The position numbers were made by a program, and so were the translations under genes. Of a stretch of DNA of 64,000 bases, positions 8,610 to 17,992 are shown piece by piece; the stretch's first letter is position 1; the number at the start of each line of letters is the position of its first letter. The DNA lies in assembly GCA_020636275.1 (NCBI GenBank), contig JACJYD010000001.1, positions 1,240,001-1,304,000 of the forward strand, read 5' to 3'. This stretch comes from Lewinellaceae bacterium (lineage in GTDB: Bacteria; Bacteroidota; Bacteroidia; Chitinophagales; Saprospiraceae). The notes below the pieces were generated by a model that ran no database searches, was not told where the DNA came from, and saw only the letters and a program-made list of their open reading frames with translations.

Positions 8610-9056
8610 ATGGAAATCATCTTACTTCAAGATATCGACAAGGTTGGCGACAAGTTCGACATTGTCAAAGTCAAAGACGGTTATGGCCGCAATTTCCTGA
8701 TCCCGCAAGGGATGGCTATCATCGCCAACGCTGCCAACCGCAAAAAACTGGACGACTACAAGGCCGAAGAAGCTTCCCGGCTGGCTGAAATGCTGTCTGA
8801 ATTCCAGGCTATCGCCGCTCAACTTAAGGACAAGGTCCTCAAGATCGGCGCCAAAGCTGGAACCAGCGGCAAGATCTTCGGTAGCGTCACCAACGTGCAG
8901 ATCGCTGCTGCCCTCAAGGAGCAGTTCAATATCGAGGTAGACCGCAAGAAAGTCATCGTTCCGGAAGAAGCCAAGGAACTGGGTACCTACACCGCCGTGC
9001 TCAATTTGCACCCGGACGTCGATACCCGCGTGGTCTTCGAAGTGGTGGCCGAGTAA
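8610..9056 (+). CDS. rplI: 50S ribosomal protein L9
   Basis: 148 residues of normal L9 length. The N-terminal rRNA-binding domain is clear (MEIILLQDIDKVGDKFDIV then GYGRNFLIPQG), followed by the long connecting helix and the C-terminal domain with GKIFGSVTNVQIA. It ends the operon; a strong terminator hairpin follows at 9074-9114. Confidence 0.97.
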   Translation: MEIILLQDIDKVGDKFDIVKVKDGYGRNFLIPQGMAIIANAANRKKLDDYKAEEASRLAEMLSEFQAIAAQLKDKVLKIGAKAGTSGKIFGSVTNVQIAAALKEQFNIEVDRKKVIVPEEAKELGTYTAVLNLHPDVDTRVVFEVVAE

Positions 9057-9073
9057 TTCGTCCCCCGCAGTAT

Positions 9074-9114
9074 AAAAAAGAGGTGTACGGCTAGTCCGTA
9101 CACCTCTTTTTTTT
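9074..9114 (+). terminator. Terminator of the rpsF-rpsR-rplI operon
   Basis: 17-bp complementary arms (9074-9090 and 9096-9112) around a 5-nt loop, A-run at the start and T-run of eight at the end, 17 bp after the rplI stop. The A/T symmetry allows function in both directions. Confidence 0.9.
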
Positions 9115-9134
9115 GGGCAGTGCACCAAAATATA

Positions 9135-9173
9135 ATAATGAGGATTGCGGTTGAAGGCCGCAATCCTCATTAT
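9135..9173 (-). terminator. Terminator hairpin at the 3' end of porW
   Basis: Perfect 16-bp arms (9135-9150 and 9158-9173) with a 7-nt loop, just past the stop of the leftward porW-like gene and back to back with the rplI terminator. Confidence 0.75.
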
Positions 9174-9182
9174 AAATTTATT

Positions 9183-12005
9183 TTACTCGTAGTTTTTCTG
9201 GAAAAACTCCGGATACCCGTTGATCACCTTGTTTTTCAACAGTTGGCGGTAATTGTTCTGGGAGATGGGATATATCTCGTATTTGAATTCACTGGACAGG
9301 AAGTCCGACTTGTTGGCTTCTACGCCCTTCAGGTAATCGAGCGCCTTTTCGCCGTTGTCGAAACTGCGAACGACCACGATCGGCGTGCGGTTGTCGATAT
9401 CGCCGAGGTAAATATTGGACACCCGGAGCTTGTCGAGCTTGTGGTACTTGAGGTGGTAGTCCGACATCTGTACCTTGGCGGTCTCCAGGGTCATATTCCC
9501 TTCGAAAACGACAATGATGTAGTGTTTGTCGTCGGGTTCGTACACATAGGTTTCTTCCTCCGGCTTGACGGCGGATCCTCCGGGACCGCTGGCGGTATAT
9601 TCCCCCAAAAGCCGGAGCAATTCCCGGGCCTGTTTTTGCTCAGGTGCGTTGGGGAAGCGCTCGATCAGGTCTTTGAGGGCGGCGACGTATTGGCCTTTGC
9701 CCTCCATATTTCCCAGGCACATGGCTTTCAACAGTTCGAAGCGGGGCGTGTGGGAATTGTTGCCGCCGAAGAGGGTGGGCACCTGGTTGATCCGGTCGTA
9801 TGCATCGCGGTATTGGCCGCGCTTGAAAACGGCGTACACCTCATTGTAATAATCGTTGATCCGCTGCTCCCGGTCCCGGGTCTTCGCCAGGTAGTCCGGA
9901 TCGGTGAGCATCATCGCATAGGGCGAATCGGGGAACTCTCCGGTAAGCAGATCATAACACCGTTTGGCATCGCTGGTCTTGTTGCTGTCGGTATAAGCCA
10001 GATAGAGCAGGTACAGGGCTTCGGGCCGGTAGTTGGTTTCGGGATAACGCTGCAACAGTTCTTCCAGCGCATCAATGGCCCTGACCTCGTTGTTGAGTTT
10101 CTCGCGATATAGGCGCCCCAGAGCGAACAGCGCGTCCATGATCTTCTTGTTCGCGGCTTCTACTTCTTCCGGAGTTTTGGGCACATCGCGGAATATGGCA
10201 TCCACATCATCCTGGGTCAGTGCCGAGGACTTGTTTTCCAAATCGCCCTGTTCTTCTTCCCCTGCATCGGCAACGGCCGACTTTGTCCCGCGGCGCCAGT
10301 TATCCTCGAGGGGGCGGTTGCCCCATTTTCGTTCAAAATCCTTGAGCCCGCGCTTGATGGCACGGTCGTCATAGGCGAAGAAGTCGCTTTTTACCCCTCC
10401 GGCTTTCGGCCCTCCGCTATTACCGGCGATACCCGGCCGGGCCGGGTCTTCCTTCGCGGATTCCAGAAGCGCTTTTCGGCGGGCCTCATCCTGGGCCTTC
10501 TTGATCTCGGCGGCCATGGCGAAACGCTCATCTTCATTCAGCTTGCTGAGGGCCAGCAAACTGTCCTGCAGCTGGATGATCTCCAGGTTTTTGGCGATAT
10601 CGGTCAGGCTGAGCGCCAGGGTCTTCACCTCGCTGAAGCGCTCGTCGGTAGTGGGCATCACGATCAGGGTACTGTCCAGGTATTTTTTGGTATCGACGAA
10701 CTTTTCGGCTTCGAAATACAGGTTGGCCAGCATGAGGTAGGCCTCGGTCCTTTGAGCGGAGTTGGAAGAGCTGCTGGCGAGGCTGTTGCGCAGGTTCTGA
10801 ATGGCCTGCTCTTTGTTGCCTTCCTTCAGATCGATTTCCGCCATGGCAAAGTAGATCTGGTCTTTGTACTCCAGGTTTTTGAGGTCCTTGAGCATGCGGT
10901 CCAGGTCCTTGCGTGCGGCATCCATCGATCCGCCGCTTTGCGCCCAGCTCATCTTGGTCATATTCAGCCGCGCGCTGAAATCCATTTCATAGGAGGGGCG
11001 AAGTTTGAGCACTTTCTGGAAGGACTGATATGCCAGATCGTTTTTTCCGGTGCGCTGGTAGATCTGCCCCAGGATGTAGGTATAGCGAGCCTTCAGCAAG
11101 CGGTCCTTCGCCAGATCGATCGCGCGCTCCAAAGGAGCGATCGCGTCAACCAGCTTCCGTTGTTTGAGGTAGTAGTATGCTTCAACCACAGCCAGTTCCC
11201 GTCGAATATAAGGGAACGTGCCCGGGCTTTTTGTCAGCTGGTAAATGATGCGGTCGGCTTCGAAATAATTTTCCCGCTCGATATAGGTCCTGGCCAGCCA
11301 GAGCAACCCTTCCTGATAGGCGGGGCGGTGGCGCAGAAAGTAGGATTCCGGTTTTCCATCTTCGATGGCTACCTTATTGTCGCCCAGGGAGATCGTCGTG
11401 ATCCCTGGCTCAATCTCTTCCTTAGGGGTTGTAGTGCGGTCCTTTTTGGAGACGGGGATCCTATGCTTTTTGGAGTTTTTTCTGCGTTTTTTCTTCTTCT
11501 TGGGGCTGCTCTTCTTTTTCTTTTTTTTATCCGTATTGTCCGTTTTCTTGATCGCCTTGAGGTTGCTGGGCTTGAACTCGGCTACCATGTACTCCAGGGT
11601 TTCCTCGGCGGCTTCGAAGTCCTGTTTCAGGTATTCAGCTTTCCCGATGAGCAGGTAGCAATCGTCCGTCCAATTGCTGTAGCGGTGCAGGGCTACCACG
11701 ACCGACACCTTTTCAATGGCTTTGTCGAGCTTTTCAGCTACGACTTTGGGGTTGCTGGCCTCCCGGTATTTGTAGAGGGGAAGGATCTTGTTGTAGTTGT
11801 CCTGGTGTTGCATCTCGAGGTCGTAGATGCTCTCCTGCATCAGTACGTCGGCATTGAAATAGCCGTTGTATTCAGCAGTGGTATTATGGTAGAATTTACC
11901 GATCGGGGAGAGATCGCCCTTGCGTTTGGTCGTTTTACAACTACTCCCCACCATTGTCAGGATCAAAATGCCGATAAAAAGACGAAAAAAAGTACAGGTT
12001 TTCAA
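9183..12005 (-). CDS. porW: Type IX secretion system periplasmic lipoprotein PorW/SprE-like
   Basis: 940 residues. The signal peptide ends in a lipobox (TMVGSSC, Cys23). The opening of the mature protein (SPIGKFYHNTTAEYNGYFN) and the following TPR array with repeated YxxLGxIYxxxG-like helices match the PorW/SprE family required for type IX secretion and gliding. A long lysine-rich insert occupies residues ~151-195, after the first TPR set. A DUF-like ferredoxin-type end (HYIIVVFEG, then IRTPIVVVRSFDNG-like strands) closes the protein. The family is an outer-membrane-associated lipoprotein thought to stabilise the PorK/N/L/M motor. The gene is divergent from the M23 peptidase and convergent with the rplI operon. 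T9SS cargo genes occur elsewhere in the window (28439, 57654). Confidence 0.85.
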   Translation of the reverse strand: MKTCTFFRLFIGILILTMVGSSCKTTKRKGDLSPIGKFYHNTTAEYNGYFNADVLMQESIYDLEMQHQDNYNKILPLYKYREASNPKVVAEKLDKAIEKVSVVVALHRYSNWTDDCYLLIGKAEYLKQDFEAAEETLEYMVAEFKPSNLKAIKKTDNTDKKKKKKSSPKKKKKRRKNSKKHRIPVSKKDRTTTPKEEIEPGITTISLGDNKVAIEDGKPESYFLRHRPAYQEGLLWLARTYIERENYFEADRIIYQLTKSPGTFPYIRRELAVVEAYYYLKQRKLVDAIAPLERAIDLAKDRLLKARYTYILGQIYQRTGKNDLAYQSFQKVLKLRPSYEMDFSARLNMTKMSWAQSGGSMDAARKDLDRMLKDLKNLEYKDQIYFAMAEIDLKEGNKEQAIQNLRNSLASSSSNSAQRTEAYLMLANLYFEAEKFVDTKKYLDSTLIVMPTTDERFSEVKTLALSLTDIAKNLEIIQLQDSLLALSKLNEDERFAMAAEIKKAQDEARRKALLESAKEDPARPGIAGNSGGPKAGGVKSDFFAYDDRAIKRGLKDFERKWGNRPLEDNWRRGTKSAVADAGEEEQGDLENKSSALTQDDVDAIFRDVPKTPEEVEAANKKIMDALFALGRLYREKLNNEVRAIDALEELLQRYPETNYRPEALYLLYLAYTDSNKTSDAKRCYDLLTGEFPDSPYAMMLTDPDYLAKTRDREQRINDYYNEVYAVFKRGQYRDAYDRINQVPTLFGGNNSHTPRFELLKAMCLGNMEGKGQYVAALKDLIERFPNAPEQKQARELLRLLGEYTASGPGGSAVKPEEETYVYEPDDKHYIIVVFEGNMTLETAKVQMSDYHLKYHKLDKLRVSNIYLGDIDNRTPIVVVRSFDNGEKALDYLKGVEANKSDFLSSEFKYEIYPISQNNYRQLLKNKVINGYPEFFQKNYE

Positions 12006-12242
12006 CTGTCCTGGGTTTTTTTATGAAATGTGAACCGCCAACCTGGCAATCCACATGTTTTATTGTTTAATTTTGCCGGATGTTTCCTGTTTTTCAGGAA
12101 AACAGCCCCAAAATTACACCTTATTAACTGGAAAACCTGAATTTTATTTTACGATTAAGGCCCGGGGTCTGAAGCAAATATCGGGTTCTGTGAATTGGTT
12201 TGGACTCCTTCTGCGTTAATTATCGAAAAAGAGGCCATTGAT

Positions 12243-13133
12243 ATGAGCGATGTATCTCCGGAGAAAAAATCCTGGCTGGACCGGCTAAAGCATACCTACC
12301 GTCTGGTTATCATGAACAATGAAACGTTTGAAGAGATTGGTTCCTACCAGCTTTCTCTTCTCAACGTCTACATTTTTCTGAGCACCCTGATGGTGGTAGT
12401 GGCTTTCCTGGTCATTTCCCTTATTGTGTTCACCCCGCTGAAGCGGTATATCCCCGGTTATGGCAATGCCAGCGCCCAGCCGGAATTCATTAAACTCAAC
12501 CAGGAGGTCGACTCCCTGCAAGACCTGATCGAGGCGCAGGAAGTTTACAACAGCAGCATCCGGAAGATGCTCACCGGACAAGGGGAGAGCATGGCTGAAG
12601 AACCGGAATTGAAGTACAACCCGGGAGACAGCCTCCTCGAGGTGGAGCGGATCGAAGAAGACGAACTACTGCGGCAGGAAGTGGAAATGGATGAGATCCG
12701 GACCATTAGCCAGGCCGAGGAATTCACGCCTCAGCGGGGATCCCAGGAAGTCCCCCTGGAACAACTTTATTTTACGCCCCCTTTGAGTGGAGAGATCAGC
12801 GCCGGGTTTATGCTGGAGAAAAAGCACTTCGGCGTCGATATCCTGGCTCCCCGGAATACGCCTATCAAGGCGGTCATGGACGGCTGGGTGATCGCTTCCG
12901 ACTGGACCCTGGAAACGGGCAATACCATCGCCATTCAACACGACAATAATATCGTCTCGATCTATAAACACAATTCAGCCCTCCTAAAAGAGATCGGGAG
13001 TTATGTAAAAGCGGGCGAAGCCGTGGCCATCATCGGAAACAGTGGTACGCTGTCGGATGGTCCGCACCTGCACTTCGAGTTGTGGCATAAAGGGGTTCCG
13101 GTAGACCCGGCCCAATACGTGAATTTCAACTAA
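12243..13133 (+). CDS. Membrane-anchored M23 family peptidoglycan peptidase
   Basis: 296 residues from the ATG at 12243 (an in-frame 16-codon extension upstream looks non-coding). One membrane span at about residues 38-63 is followed by a periplasmic coiled-coil stretch and a C-terminal LytM/M23 domain. Zinc ligands are intact: His195 and Asp199 in HFGVD, and the HLHFE motif with His275/His277. It is likely a D,D-endopeptidase acting on cross-links, or a divisome/elongasome activator. The HAD gene follows 24 bp downstream, so the two are probably cotranscribed. Similar M23 membrane proteins are common next to alaS in Bacteroidota, but that context is absent here. Confidence 0.9.
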   Translation: MSDVSPEKKSWLDRLKHTYRLVIMNNETFEEIGSYQLSLLNVYIFLSTLMVVVAFLVISLIVFTPLKRYIPGYGNASAQPEFIKLNQEVDSLQDLIEAQEVYNSSIRKMLTGQGESMAEEPELKYNPGDSLLEVERIEEDELLRQEVEMDEIRTISQAEEFTPQRGSQEVPLEQLYFTPPLSGEISAGFMLEKKHFGVDILAPRNTPIKAVMDGWVIASDWTLETGNTIAIQHDNNIVSIYKHNSALLKEIGSYVKAGEAVAIIGNSGTLSDGPHLHFELWHKGVPVDPAQYVNFN

Positions 13134-13157
13134 ATCGTTCCGGAAAATAGCCTTGCT

Positions 13158-13589
13158 ATGCAAGAAAAGCCAAAGCTCCTCCCTGCTTTTGATCCCAAAG
13201 GAGACCCCATCAGTCCGGTGCTGCCGGAAGGGGTGAAGAATTTTCTCGTCGATATCGACGGGACGGTCTGCGACGACGTGCCAAATGAGGAGCCGGAACG
13301 CATGGGCACCGTGCTGCCCTATCCCGATGCCCTCCGCATTCTCAACAAATGGTATGATGAGGGGCATGTCGTCACCTTTTTCACTTCCCGCACGGAAGAA
13401 CACCGGGAGATCACAGAACAATGGTTGAAAAAGCACGGGTTCAAATACCACGGCCTGATAATGGGTAAGCCGAGGGGCGGCAATTACCACTGGATCGATA
13501 ACCATATCGTCCGGGCTACCCGCTTTAAAGGGAAGTTTACCGACCTGGTCATCGAGAACAAGTCGATCGAGGTATTTAAGGGGGATTAA
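13158..13589 (+). CDS. HAD-superfamily phosphatase-like protein
   Basis: 143 residues. Motif I is DIDGT (Asp32, Asp34), motif II is FFTSRT, a conserved lysine follows (MGKPRGG) and an Asp pair-like IDNH sits at the position of motif III/IV. There is no cap domain, so the protein is short for the superfamily and may act on a large or flexible substrate. Homologues in Bacteroidota are often labelled phosphoheptose isomerase by database error; nothing here supports an isomerase. Located 24 bp after the M23 gene; a terminator hairpin follows. Confidence 0.75.
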   Translation: MQEKPKLLPAFDPKGDPISPVLPEGVKNFLVDIDGTVCDDVPNEEPERMGTVLPYPDALRILNKWYDEGHVVTFFTSRTEEHREITEQWLKKHGFKYHGLIMGKPRGGNYHWIDNHIVRATRFKGKFTDLVIENKSIEVFKGD

Positions 13590-13602
13590 GGATATCTTTG
13601 AT

Positions 13603-13637
13603 AATAACGATCGCGACCGCAGGTCGCGATCGTTATT
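13603..13637. terminator. Hairpin between convergent genes
   Basis: 16-bp perfect arms (13603-13618 and 13622-13637) with a 3-nt loop, between the stop of the HAD gene and the stop of the leftward epimerase gene. It can serve both directions although no long T-run follows. Confidence 0.7.
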
Positions 13638-13641
13638 GTCA

Positions 13642-14547
13642 CTACCCAATCAAAAGGTCTTCCAAAGCTGGCTTCAATTCCGGGAATAGATAGGTAAATC
13701 CGGTTGCTTCGGTCTTTTTGGCGCTGACGCGGCTGCTATTCAGGATGACGTCTGCCATTTCACCCATGGCGGTGCGGAGCAGGAAGGCCGGTACCGGTGC
13801 AATGAGATTGGGGCCGCCTTTTACGTTCCCGATGGTTTCGACCAGTTCTTTATTGGAAACGGGGTTCGGGGCCACTCCGTTATAGATGCCGCGCATATCG
13901 GGATTTTCCAGGGCGTGCAGGAATAGCCGGCATACATCTTCCATGTGGATCCAGGAATACCATTGTTTTCCGCTCCCGAAATAGCCGCCTACCCGGGCCT
14001 GAAAGGGGAGCAGGATCTTCCCCAATGCGCCCCCTACTGGGGTTAGTACGATGCCGATGCGCAAAGCCACTGCCCGTATGTTGAGTTTTTCTACTTCGTG
14101 AAAAGCCTCTTCCCATGCCCTGGTGCTCTCCGCCAAAAAACCTTTCCCCGCCGGGGCGGACTCTTCGAGCCAGGTATCGCCGGCATCTCCGTAGTACCCA
14201 ATCGCCGAAGCCGAAAGGTAAGTACGAACCTCATTGGAAGTAGACAGGATGGTTTGCCGAAGCAGGGCCGTCGATTGCGTCCGGCTCTCCATGATCAGCC
14301 GTTTGCGCCCGGGCGTCCACGGCCTGTCGGCGATTCCAGCGCCTGCCAGATTGATCACTGCATCGGCCTGTTCGATGGCCTCCCGGTCAATAGTGCCCTG
14401 GGCGGGGTCCCATTGGTAGGTCTTTATCCCTCCGGAAGAAGAGGCCCTTCGGCTGAGTACGGCAACGTTGTAGTCTGTTTCCTGCAAAAGATCGACCAAT
14501 CTGGATCCGATCAGCCCGGTCCCGCCGGCAATAAGTATGTGAGGCAT
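13642..14547 (-). CDS. TIGR01777 family NAD(P)-binding epimerase-like protein
   Basis: 301 residues. The Rossmann motif GGTGLIGSRL (residues 8-17) opens the protein, followed by AVLSRR, the DAVINLAGAGIADRPW stretch typical of YfcH/SulA-like epimerases, SASAIGYYGD with the catalytic tyrosine region, and a C-terminal DUF1731-like part. It belongs to the extended short-chain dehydrogenases; the substrate is not known. Convergent with the HAD gene, divergent from the ABC importer operon. Confidence 0.88.
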   Translation of the reverse strand: MPHILIAGGTGLIGSRLVDLLQETDYNVAVLSRRASSSGGIKTYQWDPAQGTIDREAIEQADAVINLAGAGIADRPWTPGRKRLIMESRTQSTALLRQTILSTSNEVRTYLSASAIGYYGDAGDTWLEESAPAGKGFLAESTRAWEEAFHEVEKLNIRAVALRIGIVLTPVGGALGKILLPFQARVGGYFGSGKQWYSWIHMEDVCRLFLHALENPDMRGIYNGVAPNPVSNKELVETIGNVKGGPNLIAPVPAFLLRTAMGEMADVILNSSRVSAKKTEATGFTYLFPELKPALEDLLIG

Positions 14548-14669
14548 GGAAATATGTGGTTTAAAAATTACAACAAGAATACCAAATAAAGGTTTCCACC
14601 GGCTTTTCCTCTAAAAAGTTGCCCGATTCCCGGCAAATCACCTAATTTAGGACATCTAAGTTGATGGAC

Positions 14670-14720
14670 AAAACATTGCAAACATTCGCGGCCTCAGGCC
14701 GCGAATGTTTGCAATGTTTT
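14670..14720. repeat. 24-bp-arm palindrome upstream of the peptide importer
   Basis: Perfect 24-bp arms (14670-14693 and 14697-14720) around TCA, 50 bp ahead of the substrate-binding protein gene. It stands in a divergent promoter region, not after a gene end, so it is not an ordinary terminator; it could be an attenuator, an operator or a mobile palindrome. Confidence 0.8.
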
Positions 14721-14769
14721 TGACTGAGCACTTAATTGGAAATTCAAATTAACCATAAATCCAGAAACG

Positions 14770-16566
14770 ATGATGAGACTCCGATCTACATCTCTCCTTC
14801 CCGCACTCCTTCTGGGCGTGCTGATCCTGACCGTATCAAATTGCAAGTCAGATAAATCCCAGGCCATCAATTGGAAGCGTACCTCCAATGAAATGGTGAT
14901 CCGCCTGGCATCCGAGCCTGCCGGACTCAATCCCGTTCTTTCTCTTACGGACCAATACGCCACTCAGATCATGCGGCACTTGTTCCTGTATCTCATGACC
15001 ATCGACCCTCAAACGGGACAGCTGGAGCCTTCCCTGGTGAAAGCCTCGCCTCAAATCGATCCCATTACGGAAGGGCAGTGGACCGGTGGATTGCGCTATT
15101 CGTTCGAGATCCGGGAGGAGGCTGCCTGGGACGACGGCTCCCCGGTTACCGGTTATGACTATGAATTTGCGCTCAAAGCCGTTCTGAACCCCAAGGTGCC
15201 CGCTCAACGCATCCGGCCCTATCTGGAAATGATCAAAAGCGTGGAGGTCGACCCGGGCAATCCCCGGAAATTTGCCGTGATCACGAACGAAACCTATATC
15301 CTGGCCTTGGAGGCGGTGGTCGCCACCGTGCCGTTGTTTCCCAAATCCGCCTATGATCCCGACGGGCAGCTTGCCGATATCCCGTTGGCCGATCTGCTGG
15401 ACCCTGCCCGGGCAGCAGCAATTGAAAACGACCCGCGGCTCCAGGCTTTTGCCGACCGCTTCACTTCCGAACAGTTTTCACGCGACCCCCAAATGGTCGG
15501 CGGGTGCGGAGCCTATAAGCTGGAGAGCATCGGCGAAGACTCGCGGATCACCCTGTCGAAAAAACAGGGATGGTGGGGTGATAAAATTAAAGACCCGCCG
15601 TCTTCCTTACAGGCTTATCCCGAAAAACTCATTTACTGGCCCGTGCGCGACCAGGCTGCCACCATTTCACTGATCAAGTCGGAGGAAATGGACATTGCCG
15701 TGAATATCGAATCGAAGGATTTTGTCGATATGAAAACCCTGCCGGAGGTCACCGCCAACTTCAATTTCTTTAACCCGCCTACTTATGCCTTCTATTTCAT
15801 TTACATCAATACCAAAAATCCAAAACTGGCGGATAAGCGGGTGCGCCAGGCCCTGGCCCACCTGCTGAATGTCAACGAGATCATCGAAACGGTGTTCTAC
15901 GGGCTGGGGGAGCGGATCAATGGACCCGTCCTGCCGATGAAGGACTACTACAACAAGGACCTTCCGCTGATCCCCTTCAGCATCGATCAGGCAAAGATCC
16001 TGCTCTCCGAAGCAGGTTGGACGGACAGCAACAACAACGGTACTATCGACAATGTGATCAACGGGGAGCGGATCGAGTTCAAATTGACCTACCTGATCAC
16101 CAATGTGCCGGCGCAGGAGAAGATCGCCGCAATTTTCAAAGACGCCGTCTCCCAGGCAGGGATCGATCTGGAGATCATCTCCAAGGAATTCGGAGCCCAG
16201 CGGGCCGACCTGAACCAGCGCAATTATGAACTGGCCAGCGGCGCCCTGGTCGCCTCGCCGGTATTGGACGATTTCTATCAATTGTGGCATACCGATAGCG
16301 ATACCCCTGACGGAATGAACCGCACCAGCTTCGGCAATGCCGAGTCGGATGAGCTCATCGAAAAGATCCGCCAGACCATCGACAAGAAGGAGCGCGACCA
16401 GCTTTACAAGACCTTTCAGAAAATGGTGTATGAAGAACAGCCCATGCTTTTTTTGTTGACACCGCAATCCAGGATCCTGATCCACAAGCGGTTTGAGGCT
16501 TTTGCTTCGTCTCTGAATCCGGGATTTTTCCCGAATCAGTATCCTTTGATCGAAGCGTTGCGGTAA
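14770..16566 (+). CDS. Peptide/nickel-type ABC transporter substrate-binding lipoprotein
   Basis: 598 residues, family SBP_bac_5. The signal ends in a lipobox (LTVSNC, Cys25). The mature protein shows the family order: EPAGLNPVLSLTDQYATQI, a LxPSLVK-like strand, DGSPVTGYDYEFALKAVLNP, and later NFNFFNPPTYAFYFIYINTK then DKRVRQALAHLLNVNEII. It should bind oligopeptides or a related solute outside the inner membrane. Two permease genes follow at 10 and 6 bp, forming one operon; no ATPase gene is present nearby. Met1 and Met2 are both possible starts. Confidence 0.92.
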   Translation: MMRLRSTSLLPALLLGVLILTVSNCKSDKSQAINWKRTSNEMVIRLASEPAGLNPVLSLTDQYATQIMRHLFLYLMTIDPQTGQLEPSLVKASPQIDPITEGQWTGGLRYSFEIREEAAWDDGSPVTGYDYEFALKAVLNPKVPAQRIRPYLEMIKSVEVDPGNPRKFAVITNETYILALEAVVATVPLFPKSAYDPDGQLADIPLADLLDPARAAAIENDPRLQAFADRFTSEQFSRDPQMVGGCGAYKLESIGEDSRITLSKKQGWWGDKIKDPPSSLQAYPEKLIYWPVRDQAATISLIKSEEMDIAVNIESKDFVDMKTLPEVTANFNFFNPPTYAFYFIYINTKNPKLADKRVRQALAHLLNVNEIIETVFYGLGERINGPVLPMKDYYNKDLPLIPFSIDQAKILLSEAGWTDSNNNGTIDNVINGERIEFKLTYLITNVPAQEKIAAIFKDAVSQAGIDLEIISKEFGAQRADLNQRNYELASGALVASPVLDDFYQLWHTDSDTPDGMNRTSFGNAESDELIEKIRQTIDKKERDQLYKTFQKMVYEEQPMLFLLTPQSRILIHKRFEAFASSLNPGFFPNQYPLIEALR

Positions 16567-16576
16567 GGGATAGTGC

Positions 16577-17986
16577 ATGGGCGCCTATCTGATAAAGCGG
16601 TTACTTCTCTTTGTGCCTACCCTGGTGATCATCTCCTGGGTGGCCTTCGGGTTGAGCCTGTTGGCTCCCGGCGATCCCGTTATGGGCTTATGCGCCGACC
16701 AGGGCATCCTGATCGAAGGCGAATATCAACGGTGTGCCCGGCAATACGGATATGACCTGCCGCCTTTTTATTTCAGCTTGTCCCCGGCGGCATACCCGGA
16801 TACGTTGCATCGCATCCAGCCGCAATACCGGCGCCATATGCTCCGGGACCTCATCGCGCAAACGGGCAATTGGCCCGACATTTCGGTCTACGACCAGCAG
16901 TTGGAGGACGTGCTGAAAACGGCGATGACTATGCCCGATTCGCTCAACCGGCAGCAGAAGATCGATGTGAACCAGACCTTGCGCGACCTTCGCGTGGCCT
17001 TCAAGCCCGGACAAGTAGACTACCTGCTGGCCCGGCTCGACAGCATGGCCCTTTTTTCGGCTTATTCGGCGTATTTGACGGGGAAAACAGGCGAATTGCT
17101 GCGACAATGGGACCGGATTAAGATGCAGGCTACCCCTACCTTGCTGATCCAACCGGATTGGAAATGGTACGGCACGGCCAATCGCTACCATCGCTGGATG
17201 GCGGGCCTGGTAACCGGAGACTTCGGCACCTCCTTTAAAGATAAACGGCCGGTGGGCAGCAAGCTGCGTCCGGCGCTTTTCTGGACCCTCTGCCTCAACC
17301 TGAGCGCGTTTGCCCTGGCCTTATTGCTGGCCATTCCGATCGGAGTGTATTCCGCCCTGCGGAAAGGAGGGCGAATGGACCGTTTTTTCACAGTAACCTT
17401 GTTCGGTTTGTATTCTCTTCCCCGGTTTTGGGTGGCGACCATTCTGGTCGTTTTTTTTACTTCCACTACTTATGGCGGCTGGTTGGACTGGTTCCCTTCC
17501 ATCGGATTGGGAACCGTGGCGGCAGATGCCTCCGGCTGGGAGCGGTTTTGGGTGCGGGCCAGCCATATGTTGTTGCCGGTTTTATGCCAGACCTACGGTT
17601 TATTGGCTTTTTTCGCCCGGCAGATGCGGGGCGCCATGCTGGAAGTCATCCGGCAGGATTACATCCGTACGGCCCGGGCCAAGGGCCTGAAAGAGGAAGT
17701 GGTGGTTTGGAGGCATGCCTTCCGGAATGCCTTGTTTCCGATCATCACCGTGCTGTCCGCACTGTTTCCGGCATCCATTGCGGGCTCGGTAGTCCTGGAG
17801 GTCATCTTTGCGATTCCGGGTATGGGTATGCTGACCTACGACGCCATTTTTGCGGCCGACTGGCCGGTGGTTTTCTCGGTACTGATCCTGGGCGCTTTGC
17901 TGACCATGTTGGGCATCTGGGTCTCCGACCTGTTGTATGGAATTGCCGATCCCCGGATCCGTCTGGGGCGCGGCGACAGAAATTAA
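16577..17986 (+). CDS. DppB-type ABC transporter permease with large periplasmic insert
   Basis: 469 residues, about 140 more than a typical DppB. The N-terminal span (LLLFVPTLVIISWVAFGLSL) is followed by a ~180-residue hydrophilic insert with several helices, then the core BPD_transp_1 region with five spans. The DppB landmarks are present: DFGTSFKDKRPV, and the EAA-loop-like VIRQDYIRTARAKGLKE in which an ATPase would dock. The insert sits in the periplasm and may contact the binding protein. The gene is 10 bp after the binding-protein gene and 6 bp before the second permease gene. Confidence 0.92.
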   Translation: MGAYLIKRLLLFVPTLVIISWVAFGLSLLAPGDPVMGLCADQGILIEGEYQRCARQYGYDLPPFYFSLSPAAYPDTLHRIQPQYRRHMLRDLIAQTGNWPDISVYDQQLEDVLKTAMTMPDSLNRQQKIDVNQTLRDLRVAFKPGQVDYLLARLDSMALFSAYSAYLTGKTGELLRQWDRIKMQATPTLLIQPDWKWYGTANRYHRWMAGLVTGDFGTSFKDKRPVGSKLRPALFWTLCLNLSAFALALLLAIPIGVYSALRKGGRMDRFFTVTLFGLYSLPRFWVATILVVFFTSTTYGGWLDWFPSIGLGTVAADASGWERFWVRASHMLLPVLCQTYGLLAFFARQMRGAMLEVIRQDYIRTARAKGLKEEVVVWRHAFRNALFPIITVLSALFPASIAGSVVLEVIFAIPGMGMLTYDAIFAADWPVVFSVLILGALLTMLGIWVSDLLYGIADPRIRLGRGDRN

Positions 17987-17992
17987 TATACT

